DNA of 64,000 bases. Source: Shimia sp047124445. GTDB taxonomy: Bacteria; Pseudomonadota; Alphaproteobacteria; Rhodobacterales; Rhodobacteraceae. The position numbers and the translations under genes were made by a program. The notes under the pieces were generated by a model, which did not search any database, was not told the DNA's origin, and saw only the letters and a list, made by a program, of their open reading frames with translations. The stretch lies in assembly GCF_047124445.1 (NCBI RefSeq), contig NZ_CP138921.1:1178001-1242000 (forward strand), written 5' to 3'. How positions within the stretch are numbered: position 1 is the first letter of the stretch; each line of letters opens with the position of its first letter. Of the stretch, positions 25,506-34,603 are shown one piece after another.

Positions 25506-26380
25506 CTTCTGTCTCCATATGCCCCCGCTTGCTCGTCGTGGGGGCTTGCTAATCACCTGACCCAAGCCGCACGACCAGCTTAAACCCAGGCATCCACTCA
25601 TGTGTCTTCTGCCAACCCGAAAGCGGCTCCCCGCTCCCTCCGTCACGCTGTCACGGCGCAGGCCAACAAAAGACCATCTGGCGTCTAGGCCGCTCACACC
25701 CAAATGACAAACCCGTCAACCGGCTGATATTGGCCGAGAATAAGCGCTTTTTTGCGAGTTGACCGATTTGCCCATCAGTTTGGCGCACATCCACAGCTTA
25801 CACCACGATCCCAAAGGGGGAAAAATGGCACCCCCTTCCCGTTTCATGTGGAATTTCAATCAGCTAAATTTCAAGTGGCGGCAGCAAAATACTTAACCAC
25901 CCGGACTCGGCCATTTCCCGCCGGTTTGCGTCCACCACCTCCCGCCCGCGCTTAAAGCCAACACATGGAAGCCGTTCAACGCACTCCCTCAACCGCTTGC
26001 ATACAAACGACCATACCAGACACCGCGTGGCGCCACACTCAACTATCCCCAACCAAAACTCAACCTAAGCGTGTTTTTCATAAGACCTGCCCGCCAACCT
26101 CACATCCGTTAACAAATATGGCAGAAAGAAGACCCAAGCTCTGCCCGCGCGTCGCTCCCGAACCACAACCCATAGAGTCCGCATCAACACCGCACCGAGA
26201 ATCCCCTTCAAACACGGAAGCTTATCCAAAAACCGCCGCGAACCGGCTCCCAAAACTACGAAAACCCTTAATTTTAAGAAAATATGGCAAAAAAGTGATT
26301 GGCTTACGTACCCGTCACATTTATAGTCACAACAAATCAAACAAGGGCCTAAGCCCGAACAACCTAGAGCGGTAGAATAC
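25506..26380. other. Long AT-richer intergenic region between porin and adhesin
   Basis: This 875-bp gap separates the divergent porin and adhesin genes. The left 250 bp should hold the porin promoter. The right part is rich in A and C on the plus strand, with AT-rich tracts at about 26265-26305 just upstream of the adhesin. Open frames here (for example 25965-26375 plus) have no family resemblance or coding bias. I see no repeats or RNA gene; it probably houses complex control of the adhesin operon. Confidence 0.5.
25521..25545 (-). promoter_or_regulatory. Leader hairpin before the porin ribosome site
   Basis: GCCCCC / GGGGGC can pair across a 13-base loop in the 5' leader, ending only 4 bases before the ribosome site. 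It could protect the mRNA or tune porin translation; no function is shown. Confidence 0.35.
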
Positions 26381-29300
26381 ATGAGTAGTTATAGTTATGC
26401 CGTCCGCGGTACGGACGGAGTTGTTGTACGTGGTCAAACGGCAGAAGCTGCCAGTGGCGTCATCGCAACCCAGCAGGCTTCGCAAGTCTCCCTGAATCTC
26501 ACCCCCGCAGAGGTGGCCGGTTATGTAAATGACGGCGGCGATCTGGTGATTCACCTGGTGAGCGGCGAAACCATCACCCTTGAAAACTACTTCTCCGGCG
26601 ACGAGCGTGAACTGCTCCTGTCCAAAGACGGCCAGCTTCAGGTGGTCGAGCTCGGAGACCCGATCAACGATCAGTATTTTGCCCAATATGAGTCGGTATC
26701 CATGACCGACAAATGGAGCGAGTATGATCAACTCGCCTTCCTCGATCTGGAGCGGGTTGAGCCTGTTGTGGCCCCGCTGGTGGCGCCCGTCGCAGGCCTG
26801 GTGCCTGGCCTTCTTGGCTTGGGCGGCGCAGCCGCAGTGGCCTCGACCCTTGGCGGCGGCGACGGCGAAGACACGGTAGATGGTGGCGAAGGTGACGATG
26901 GCACCGGCGACGACGACAACGGCGGCGACGAAGAGCCCAATGACGACGACACCACCGGCGGAGACGATGGTGGCGGCGATGGTGGTGACGGCGGCGGCGG
27001 TGATGACGACGACGACGACGGAGACGATGGGGATGACACCATCATTCCAACCGTAGACGACGCCGATGTGCCTCGCCTTGTGGGTGGCACCGGCGACGAC
27101 AGCGTGACCATCACCGGCACCGGGGAACCCGGCTCGACCGTGACCGTGACCATTGGCGACGAAACCGGCACAGGCACCGTGGGCGACGACGGCACCTACG
27201 AGGTGATCTTTGTGCCCGGCGATTTGCCTGATGATGGCGACTATGACGTCGAAGTGACTGTCGAAGGCCCGGATGGCACCGTCTACGATCTGGACGGCCC
27301 CTCTGTTGACATCGACACCACTCCGCCGGACGTCTCGATCATGGACGGCACCGTGTCCACCGGCGACATTGTCAACGAGGATGATCACACCACCGGCCAC
27401 GTCATCAGCGGCACAGGTGAACCCGGCGCAGCGCTGACCGTGGAAATCGACGGCGTGACCCAGAGCACCACTGTGCAGGGTGACGGCTCCTGGTCTGTGA
27501 CCTTTGACTCATCCTCGCTCTCCACCGGCGAGTACACCACCGGCATCACCATCACCTCCACCGACGAGCGCGGCAACGTCACCACCGTGACCGACACGCT
27601 CGAAGTGGACACCATTGCCCCCGGCGTCGCTATGGGTATCGTGGAAGGTGACAACATCATCAACGCCGTGGAAGCCTCTGATGGCGTTGTACTTTCCGGC
27701 ACCGGTGAGCCTGGCTCTTCGCTCTCGATCCTGTTCGAAGGTGTGACCCAGACCGTGACCGTCGCAAATGACGGCACCTGGTCGTCGGCCTTTGATGCCT
27801 CTGCGATTGGCACCGGCACCTACGACACCACCGTGTCCATCACCGCCACCGATCTGGCTGGCAACAGCCACACCGAGACTTTCACGGTGCACATCGACAC
27901 CGACGGCCTTGCGACCATCACCTCCCCGATTGCGGGCGATGATATTGTCAACGCTGCCGAGGCCGCTGCGGGCGTGACCCTCACCGGCACCGCCGAGCCC
28001 GGCTCTTCTGTTGCTGTGACCGTCGAAGGCGTGACCCACACCGTGACCGCCGCTGGCGACGGCAGCTGGTCGGCCACCTTTGCCGCCGGTGAAATCCCAC
28101 AGGGCACCTACGACACCACCGTGTCCGTGACCGCAACCGATCTCGCGGGCAACGTGACCACCACGTCTGACAGCTTCCGCGTGGACACCGAAATCTCGGC
28201 GGCCATGAATCCGAGTCAGCTGGGTGGCGACAACACCGCCAACGCCACCGAAGTGGCCGGTGGTTTCACCCTGACCGGCACTGCAGAGCCTGGATCTTCC
28301 GTAGCCGTGACCATGGAAGGCGTGACCCACACCGTGACCACTGCGGCCAACGGCACCTGGGCGGCGACCTTCGCAGGCGGTGAAATCCCGCAAGGCACCT
28401 ACAACAGCACTGTGTCCATCACCGCCACCGACGCGGCAGGCAACAGCGCCACCACCACCGGTACTGTGGCTGTGGACACCGAACTGTCCGCAGGCATCAA
28501 CACCGGCCAGGCGGGCGGCGACGACATCGCCAACGCCGCGGAAGTGGCCGGTGGCCTGAGCCTCACCGGCACCGCCGACGCGGGCAGCAACGTGGTTGTG
28601 CAAATCGCCGGTGCCTCCCGCACCGTCACCGCCGCCGCAAACGGCACCTGGGTGGCCAACTTCACCGCTGCGGAAATCCCGCAAGGCGAATACGACGCAC
28701 CGGTGAATGTGACCGCAACCGATGCTGCGGGCAACACGGCGACCGCCAGTTCCACCATCCATGTAGACACCACCACCTCGATTGACGTGGACCTGTCCTC
28801 TGGCGTCTTCCGGTCTCCGGTCAACGCCGCACAAATGCAGGGCGGCGTGGTTCTGGAAGGCACCACCGAGCCTAACTCCTCGGTGGTTGTCACTGTGGAC
28901 GGCGTGGTGCGCAGCACCACCTCGGATGCCTCCGGCAACTGGTTTGTCACTTACGAAAACGGCTCCCTGCCGGAAGGCACCTACACCGCAAACGCCACCC
29001 TCTCGGTGACCGATGCGGCGGGCAACACCGCTACCGCCTCCGCCGGCTTCCAGGTCGACACCGAAATCACCAACCCTGTTGTGCAATCCGTGACCTTCGC
29101 GGATGACGATGTGACCTCTCTGTCGCTCAGCACCGAAAATCAGGACTATGAAATCCACGCCCTGAACCAGGACGGCTCCACCGCCGAACTGGCCACTACC
29201 GAAGTGGCTCTGGGCGCAGATGAATCCCTGTTTGTGCTGAACCCGAAAGCCTCCGATGGCACTCACCTGGTGATTGCCTCCACGGATGACGCGGGCAACC

Positions 29301-29629
29301 AGTCCGACACGCTGCTGGTGCTGGACGACAACGTCACCAACGCGGGCACGCTGGATCACGCCGCCGCAGGCAACTTCAACATCGAAGGCATCGAGTTGGA
29401 CTACGCGTCTGACGCAAACCTGACCCTAACAGAGGCGCAGATCAAAGAGCTGTCTGACACATCCGACACGCTCACGATCCACGGCGGCTCCGATGACCAG
29501 ATCACGGTCACCGACGCGACCAAAACCAACCAGACCGTGGACATCGAAGGCGAAGCCTATGACGTCTACACCGTTGGCAATGACGGCGTGACCCTGATCG
29601 TCGACCAAGACATCAACGTCATCATCTGA
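26381..29629 (+). CDS. Large type I-secreted adhesin with Ig-like repeats
   Basis: A 1082-residue surface adhesin. Residues 1-115 form a BapA/LapF-type prefix domain (VIHLVSGETITLENYF, ERELLLSKDGQLQVVELG). A helix-like apolar stretch (about 125-160) leads to an Asp/Gly-rich acidic linker (about 164-225). Seven Ig-like repeats of about 97 residues follow (about 230-895), each with GTGEPGS or GTAEPGS, a DGTW/NGTW core, a PQGTY-like turn and ATDxAGN. The C-terminus (about 990-1082) ends NDGVTLIVDQDINVII, typical of type I export signals. There is no Sec signal. The next three genes encode its exporter. Biofilm or surface attachment is inferred from the family. Confidence 0.88.
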   Translation: MSSYSYAVRGTDGVVVRGQTAEAASGVIATQQASQVSLNLTPAEVAGYVNDGGDLVIHLVSGETITLENYFSGDERELLLSKDGQLQVVELGDPINDQYFAQYESVSMTDKWSEYDQLAFLDLERVEPVVAPLVAPVAGLVPGLLGLGGAAAVASTLGGGDGEDTVDGGEGDDGTGDDDNGGDEEPNDDDTTGGDDGGGDGGDGGGGDDDDDDGDDGDDTIIPTVDDADVPRLVGGTGDDSVTITGTGEPGSTVTVTIGDETGTGTVGDDGTYEVIFVPGDLPDDGDYDVEVTVEGPDGTVYDLDGPSVDIDTTPPDVSIMDGTVSTGDIVNEDDHTTGHVISGTGEPGAALTVEIDGVTQSTTVQGDGSWSVTFDSSSLSTGEYTTGITITSTDERGNVTTVTDTLEVDTIAPGVAMGIVEGDNIINAVEASDGVVLSGTGEPGSSLSILFEGVTQTVTVANDGTWSSAFDASAIGTGTYDTTVSITATDLAGNSHTETFTVHIDTDGLATITSPIAGDDIVNAAEAAAGVTLTGTAEPGSSVAVTVEGVTHTVTAAGDGSWSATFAAGEIPQGTYDTTVSVTATDLAGNVTTTSDSFRVDTEISAAMNPSQLGGDNTANATEVAGGFTLTGTAEPGSSVAVTMEGVTHTVTTAANGTWAATFAGGEIPQGTYNSTVSITATDAAGNSATTTGTVAVDTELSAGINTGQAGGDDIANAAEVAGGLSLTGTADAGSNVVVQIAGASRTVTAAANGTWVANFTAAEIPQGEYDAPVNVTATDAAGNTATASSTIHVDTTTSIDVDLSSGVFRSPVNAAQMQGGVVLEGTTEPNSSVVVTVDGVVRSTTSDASGNWFVTYENGSLPEGTYTANATLSVTDAAGNTATASAGFQVDTEITNPVVQSVTFADDDVTSLSLSTENQDYEIHALNQDGSTAELATTEVALGADESLFVLNPKASDGTHLVIASTDDAGNQSDTLLVLDDNVTNAGTLDHAAAGNFNIEGIELDYASDANLTLTEAQIKELSDTSDTLTIHGGSDDQITVTDATKTNQTVDIEGEAYDVYTVGNDGVTLIVDQDINVII
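27060..29065 (+). repeat. Seven tandem Ig-like coding repeats, about 290 bp each
   Basis: Tandem units begin near 27060, 27316, 27611, 27901, 28186, 28481 and 28771. Units 4 to 6 are the most alike at DNA level (for example GGTGAAATCCC..GCACCTACRACA blocks), pointing to recent duplication; units 1, 2 and 7 have diverged. Such arrays change copy number by recombination. Confidence 0.8.
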
Positions 29630-29638
29630 TGATGCTTT

Positions 29639-29659
29639 GGGGCGGCCACGGGCCGCCCC
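29639..29659 (+). terminator. Hairpin between adhesin and exporter genes
   Basis: A perfect stem GGGGCGGCC / GGCCGCCCC with an ACG loop begins 10 bases after the adhesin stop. There is no T run, so it is more likely to stabilise the adhesin mRNA or slow transcription into the exporter genes than to stop it. Confidence 0.55.
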
Positions 29660-29694
29660 TCGCAAATCCAAAGCTCCGGAATATCGCTGCCACC

Positions 29695-31041
29695 ATGTCC
29701 CGCCGCCATCTCACCACCTGCTTGCCCCTCCTCCTGGGAGCCACGCTTCTGAGTGGCTGCATGGCCAATATGAGCGAGCACCTGCCGGACATGAGCAAGC
29801 CCATGGGCCTGCTGAAAGCCAAACCCGAAGGCGCCGCCGAAGTCAGCAAACGCACCAGCTTTGAGCAGGACGCGGACGCCAAAACCCAAAGCGAAATTCT
29901 CAATACGCTTCTGGCTCGCCGCTCCGTCATACCTAACGACAGCGCCATGGGCCATGTCGCCGACGTGGCGCTGACCTCCTCGCGCCGCTCCGCCGAGGCC
30001 CAACTGCAAACCGCCAAACTGCGCGCCCAGGCGGAAAACAAAAACTGGCTCCCAACCCTCAGCCCCGAAATCTCGCTCAACACCCTCAGCGACGTGATCG
30101 CCGGTCTGGTGTTTGAACAGGTGCTGTTTGACCACGGCCGTAAAAAGGCGGAGCGTGAATATGCCGCCGCCGATGTCGAAGTCGCGGCTGTCACCCTCTC
30201 CGAAGATCTGAACGAGCGCACCTACACCGCTTTGGCGCTCTATATCAAAGGCTTGCGCGGCCAGGAGAAAGCCCAGGTCGGCAACAAGGGCCTCGCCCAG
30301 TTGCACCACTTTGAGCGCATTGTGCAGGGCCGTGTGGACGGTGGTGTCTCCAACAAAGGCGACCTGCGCATGGTGCGCACTAAGATCCAGACGCTGGAAA
30401 CCAAAAGCGAAACCGCCTCTGAAAGCGCGGGCACCGCTCTGGCCGAACTCAAGGCCATGACCGGCACCGCCTTCACGCTGAAGCCGGTCTCCGCCCTCTC
30501 CGCCCAGTCTTATCCGGCGGTCGAACCGCTTGAGGTGCTGCGCGCCCGCGCCGAAGCCGAACGCTCCGTCGCCCAAGCCACTGTGGAACGCGCCGCGCAA
30601 TTGCCCGGCCTCAAGGCGTCCGCCCGCACCACCAACCGCGGCAACAGCGCGGGCCTGAACCTTTCCAACGACGTTGGCCTGGGCCTTGGCACCGGCGACC
30701 GTTTGAAGGCCATTGAGGCCTCCAAGGACATCGCCGCCCGCCAGGTGGATGAAGCCCGCGAGGACGGCGCGCGCGACCGCAAACGTCTGGAAAGCAACAT
30801 CCAAAGCCTCGAACGCCAAGAACGCGAGGCCAATCAACTCGCCCGTGAAGGCCGTGACACCTACAAACTGTTTGAAGCCCAGTTCCGCGCTGGCCAACGC
30901 TCCGTGCTCGAAGTGGTCGATGTTTACGAACAATCCGTGCTGCGTTCCCTTGACGGCGTCGACGCCAAATACGACAAGCTGCTGGCGCAACTAGAGCTCG
31001 CCCGCGATCTGGGCTTGCTGGCAGACGGAGACGCAATTTGA
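29695..31041 (+). CDS. TolC-family outer-membrane lipoprotein of type I secretion
   Basis: A 448-residue TolC-like protein. The N-terminus is a lipoprotein signal (LPLLLGATLLSGC, Cys at 22). The rest is mostly long helices with the TolC-family repeat pattern: SAEAQLQTAKLRAQAENKNWLPTLSPEIS, then FEQVLFDHGRKKAEREYAAADVE, and in the second half QLAREGRDTYKLFEAQFRAGQRSVLEVVDVY. It forms the outer-membrane exit duct for the adhesin. I chose the ATG at 29695 because it starts the signal and follows the hairpin; the ATG at 29629 touching the adhesin stop would bury the lipobox. Confidence 0.88.
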   Translation: MSRRHLTTCLPLLLGATLLSGCMANMSEHLPDMSKPMGLLKAKPEGAAEVSKRTSFEQDADAKTQSEILNTLLARRSVIPNDSAMGHVADVALTSSRRSAEAQLQTAKLRAQAENKNWLPTLSPEISLNTLSDVIAGLVFEQVLFDHGRKKAEREYAAADVEVAAVTLSEDLNERTYTALALYIKGLRGQEKAQVGNKGLAQLHHFERIVQGRVDGGVSNKGDLRMVRTKIQTLETKSETASESAGTALAELKAMTGTAFTLKPVSALSAQSYPAVEPLEVLRARAEAERSVAQATVERAAQLPGLKASARTTNRGNSAGLNLSNDVGLGLGTGDRLKAIEASKDIAARQVDEAREDGARDRKRLESNIQSLERQEREANQLAREGRDTYKLFEAQFRAGQRSVLEVVDVYEQSVLRSLDGVDAKYDKLLAQLELARDLGLLADGDAI

Positions 31042-33365
31042 GCGACGGGACACCCAAAGGCAAAGCACCGGTGGTGCTCTCGATTGCGGCCGTGAAATCC
31101 ACCAAAGCCGCCAACAAAGCCCCCGCGCCTGCCCAAACGCCCGCCCCCACGCAAGTGGCTCAAATCACACCCAAAACCGTCGCGGCACCGGCGCCTGCCA
31201 AACCTGCGGCAGCGCCTGCACCGTCAGATGCCATCCACGATCTGGTTGAGGCCACCGCCACCCGTATCCAACACCGTGCCACGCTGATCTCCACACTCGC
31301 CTCGCTCAACGGCGTCGACGTGCCGGTCACCGATGTCGCCGAACACATGTGGACCAACGCGCCCGGTGACGTCTCTGTCAAAGCGCTTTCCGGCGCCTTG
31401 GCCCACGCCGGTGTGGAACCCAAAATTCATCACAAGATGAAGGTTACCGCCGCCGCTTGGCCTGCCGTGGCGATGATGAACAACGGGCAGGCCATTCTGG
31501 TCCTGTCTCAGGACGAAGACACGCTCTACGTCTATGACGACAGCTGCGCCGACAACCGAGCCGAAGTGCCTGTAACCGAGTTTGAACCGTTCTTCTCAGG
31601 CACAGCCCTGCGCGCCAAAGTCTCTCTGCGCCAATTGGCCGAGCGCCACGTGCCGCAGATCGCGGACGGCATGTCCGGCCACTGGTTCTGGGGTGAGTTC
31701 ACCAAATACCGCCGCCACATGGGCGAGATCATGCTGGGCTCGCTGGTTGCCAACCTATTGGCCGTCGCCGTCGCGCTCTTCTCACTGCAAGTCTATGACC
31801 GCGTGATCCCGCACCAGTCGCAAGCCACGCTCTGGGTGCTGGCCGTCGGTGCGATCTTCGCCATTGGGCTCGAAGGTCTGCTGAAACTTGCCCGCGCCAA
31901 GATGAGCGACGCCGCTGGCCGCCGCATGGAACTTTCCATCCAGCACCGCCTGATGAAACGCCTGCTTGGGATGCGCTCGGACCGCCGGCCCCTACCCCCA
32001 TCCGGCCTATTTGCCGCGATGCGCGACTTCGGCGCTGTGCGGGACTTCTTCACCTCCACCACCATCTCGGTGCTGGCGGACATGCCCTTTATCTTCATTT
32101 TCCTCGCGCTGGTGGCCTCGATTGCAGGCAACCTCGTCTGGGTGCTGATGCTCGGCGGCGTGCTTATGGTCCTTCCCGCCTACGTCTTGCAAAAACGCAT
32201 GATTAACCTCTCACGCGAAACCCAAGGCGCCTCGGCCAAAGTGGGTCGCCTCCTGCAAGAGGTCATCACTGAGCTCGACACCGTAAAAACCCAGCGCGGC
32301 GAAGACCGCGTGCTGCGCCTGTGGGACGAACTCAACGCCGTTTCCAGCCATTCTTCCGCCGAACAGCGCCGCCTCAGCTCCGCCCTGACCTACTGGTCCC
32401 AAGGCGTGCAGCAGATGACCTACATCGCCACCGTGGTGATCGGCACCTATCTGGTGTTTGCGGGCGAATTCACCGTCGGCACCATCATCGCTTGCGGCAT
32501 CCTCACCTCGCGCACGCTGGCGCCACTGACCCAATTTGCCGGCACTTTGGCGCGCTGGTCCAACGTCAAAGGCGCGCTGGAAAGCCTTGATGCCATTGCC
32601 CTTTCTGAGCAAGAGAAAGACGGCGAACGCAAATACCTGCGCCGCGAGAAACTCGAAGGCCAGTTCGAGCTGCGCGAGCTGTCCTTTGCCTATGACGAAG
32701 ACAGCGGCGCCTCCCTTGATGTGCCCGGCGTGGTCATCAAACCGGGCCAACGTGTCACCATCCTGGGTGCCAACGGCTCCGGAAAATCCACGCTGCTGAA
32801 ACTCATGGCCGGTCTCTACGGCCCCACCAAAGGACGCGTGCTTCTGGACGGCACCGACATGGGCCAAATCGACCAACGCGACCTACGCCGCAACATCGGC
32901 TACCTCAGCCAGGACGTACGCCTGTTTGCGGGCTCTCTGCGTGACAACCTCAACCTGACACAGCTTGAACGCGACGACGACCGCCTGATGGCGGCGCTCG
33001 ATTTTGCCGGCCTTGGCCCCTTCCTGCGCAATCATCCGCAGGGGTTGGATCTGCAAATTCGCGACGGCGGCGAAGGCCTGTCGATCGGCCAGCGCCAATC
33101 CATCGGCTGGGCCCGCCTCTGGCTGCAAAACCCGAGCATCGTGCTGCTGGATGAACCCACCGCCGCACTCGACCAAACCCTGGAACGCACGCTGGTCAGC
33201 CGCCTGTCGACTTGGCTGGAAGGCCGCACCGCCCTTATCGCCACCCACCGCACGCCGATCCTTGCGCTCTCCACCCGCACACTGATCCTTCAAAACGGCC
33301 GCCTCGTGGTGGATGGCCCACGGGAACAAGTTCTTGCCCACCTCGCCGAAGGGTCAGCAAGATGA
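31038..33365 (+). CDS. Type I secretion ABC exporter (permease-ATPase)
   Basis: A 775-residue exporter starting at TTG, overlapping the previous stop (TTGA). A Pro/Ala/Lys-rich tail (1-65) leads to a C39-peptidase-like domain (about 75-195) with no catalytic cysteine at the expected place, as in LapB/HlyB exporters. Six membrane helices (about 225-470) follow. The ATPase has Walker A GANGSGKST (about 576), signature LSIGQ (about 681) and Walker B IVLLDEPTAALD (about 701). It drives one-step export of the adhesin together with the flanking TolC and HlyD proteins. Confidence 0.93.
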   Translation: MSDGTPKGKAPVVLSIAAVKSTKAANKAPAPAQTPAPTQVAQITPKTVAAPAPAKPAAAPAPSDAIHDLVEATATRIQHRATLISTLASLNGVDVPVTDVAEHMWTNAPGDVSVKALSGALAHAGVEPKIHHKMKVTAAAWPAVAMMNNGQAILVLSQDEDTLYVYDDSCADNRAEVPVTEFEPFFSGTALRAKVSLRQLAERHVPQIADGMSGHWFWGEFTKYRRHMGEIMLGSLVANLLAVAVALFSLQVYDRVIPHQSQATLWVLAVGAIFAIGLEGLLKLARAKMSDAAGRRMELSIQHRLMKRLLGMRSDRRPLPPSGLFAAMRDFGAVRDFFTSTTISVLADMPFIFIFLALVASIAGNLVWVLMLGGVLMVLPAYVLQKRMINLSRETQGASAKVGRLLQEVITELDTVKTQRGEDRVLRLWDELNAVSSHSSAEQRRLSSALTYWSQGVQQMTYIATVVIGTYLVFAGEFTVGTIIACGILTSRTLAPLTQFAGTLARWSNVKGALESLDAIALSEQEKDGERKYLRREKLEGQFELRELSFAYDEDSGASLDVPGVVIKPGQRVTILGANGSGKSTLLKLMAGLYGPTKGRVLLDGTDMGQIDQRDLRRNIGYLSQDVRLFAGSLRDNLNLTQLERDDDRLMAALDFAGLGPFLRNHPQGLDLQIRDGGEGLSIGQRQSIGWARLWLQNPSIVLLDEPTAALDQTLERTLVSRLSTWLEGRTALIATHRTPILALSTRTLILQNGRLVVDGPREQVLAHLAEGSAR

Positions 33366-34543
33366 CGGCCTCCGAATTCGACAACGAAACCGGCCTCGAC
33401 GAGCAACTCAAAGCCTCCCGCCTCACCATCCGCCTGATTGCCGCCGCAGTCGGGCTGTTTGTCATCTGGTCCGCCTTTGCCTGGGTCGACGAAATTGTGC
33501 GCGCCGACGGTCAGGTCGTGTCCTCCTCGCGCTCCCAATCCGTGCAAAACCTCGAAGGCGGCATCCTCGCCGACCTCGCTGTCAAACAAGGCGACCTGGT
33601 CGAAGCCGGTCAGGTGCTTGCCACCCTGAGCGACACCCGCTTCCGCTCTGCCTTTGATGACCTACAAGACCAGATCGATGCGCTGGAACTGCGCCGCCTA
33701 CGCCTTGAGGCCGAGATCGACGGCCAATTCACCTTCGACGTGCCCGAAGACCTTGCCAAACGCGCCCCCCGCATTCTGGCCTCTGAGAAAGCCCTGATCG
33801 AAGCCCGCCAGACCGACATAGACAGCCGCCGCGAAGGCGCCTTTACGCAGCTTGAACAAGCTCAGGAAGAACTCTCCAACATGGAGCGTCTCTACAAGAA
33901 AGAGTTTGTCGCCCTCTTGGAGGTCAACAAAGCCCGCGAGAAAGCCTCCGAGGCCGAAATCCGCTACATGGACATTCTCACCCAGGCCGAGCTGGCGCTG
34001 GCGGAAGAATACTCCGAAACCCTCAAAGAGATCACCTCGCTCAAGCAGGAAATGCGCCTCGCGCAGGACCAGCTCTCCCGTACCGTGATCACCGCACCCA
34101 TGCGCGGCATCGTCAACAACCTCGCCGTAACCACCATCGGCGGCGTTGTGCGCCCCGGTGAAGAAATCTTTGAAATCATCCCCTTGGGCGAAGAGCTGTT
34201 TGTCGAGGCGCAGGTTCGCCCGGAAAACATCGCCAACGTCGAGCCGGGCCAGGACGCCTCTATCAAGCTCACCGCCTACGACTACACCATTTATGGCTCG
34301 CTCAAAGGCAAGGTGGATTTCATCTCCGCTGACACCTTTGAAGACGAACGCGATCCCTCTGCGCCGCCCTACTACAAGGTCACCGTGAACGTGAACGCCG
34401 ACGCGCTGACCGAGCGTCAAAAAGCCATCGAAATCCGCCCCGGCATGCGCGCAACCGTGGAACTGCACACCGGCTCCAAAACCGTCCTGCGCTACCTGAT
34501 GAAGCCACTCTACAAGAGCAAAGAAGCCTTCCGCGAGCCTTAG
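33362..34543 (+). CDS. HlyD-family adaptor of type I secretion
   Basis: A 393-residue membrane fusion protein. One membrane helix (about 25-42) is followed by SRSQSVQNLEGGILADLAVKQGDLVEAGQVLA, the typical LapC/HlyD lipoyl motif, a long coiled coil (about 90-235) and the beta-barrel end (ITAPMRGIVNNLAVTTIGGVVRPGEEIFEI). It bridges the ABC exporter and the TolC protein. Its ATG overlaps the exporter stop (ATGA), and it closes the operon. Confidence 0.93.
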   Translation: MTASEFDNETGLDEQLKASRLTIRLIAAAVGLFVIWSAFAWVDEIVRADGQVVSSSRSQSVQNLEGGILADLAVKQGDLVEAGQVLATLSDTRFRSAFDDLQDQIDALELRRLRLEAEIDGQFTFDVPEDLAKRAPRILASEKALIEARQTDIDSRREGAFTQLEQAQEELSNMERLYKKEFVALLEVNKAREKASEAEIRYMDILTQAELALAEEYSETLKEITSLKQEMRLAQDQLSRTVITAPMRGIVNNLAVTTIGGVVRPGEEIFEIIPLGEELFVEAQVRPENIANVEPGQDASIKLTAYDYTIYGSLKGKVDFISADTFEDERDPSAPPYYKVTVNVNADALTERQKAIEIRPGMRATVELHTGSKTVLRYLMKPLYKSKEAFREP

Positions 34544-34603
34544 GCGCAACCTCCGCGCGATCAAACTGTTGCGCAACCTGACCGCAACGTCGAAGGTGCC
34601 CCT

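Noticed and set aside
25965..26375. Open frame of 136 codons before the adhesin
   Set aside because: Codon use is unlike neighbours, with no motif or ribosome site; more likely non-coding control DNA.
27060..29065. CRISPR-like or non-coding tandem repeat
   Set aside because: The units are about 290 bp, in frame and encode Ig-like domains; there are no short repeats with unique spacers anywhere in the window.
27509..29359. Long minus-strand open frame (616 codons) inside the adhesin gene
   Set aside because: Antisense shadow of the repeated, GC-rich adhesin; its His/Gly-rich content mirrors the repeat codons.
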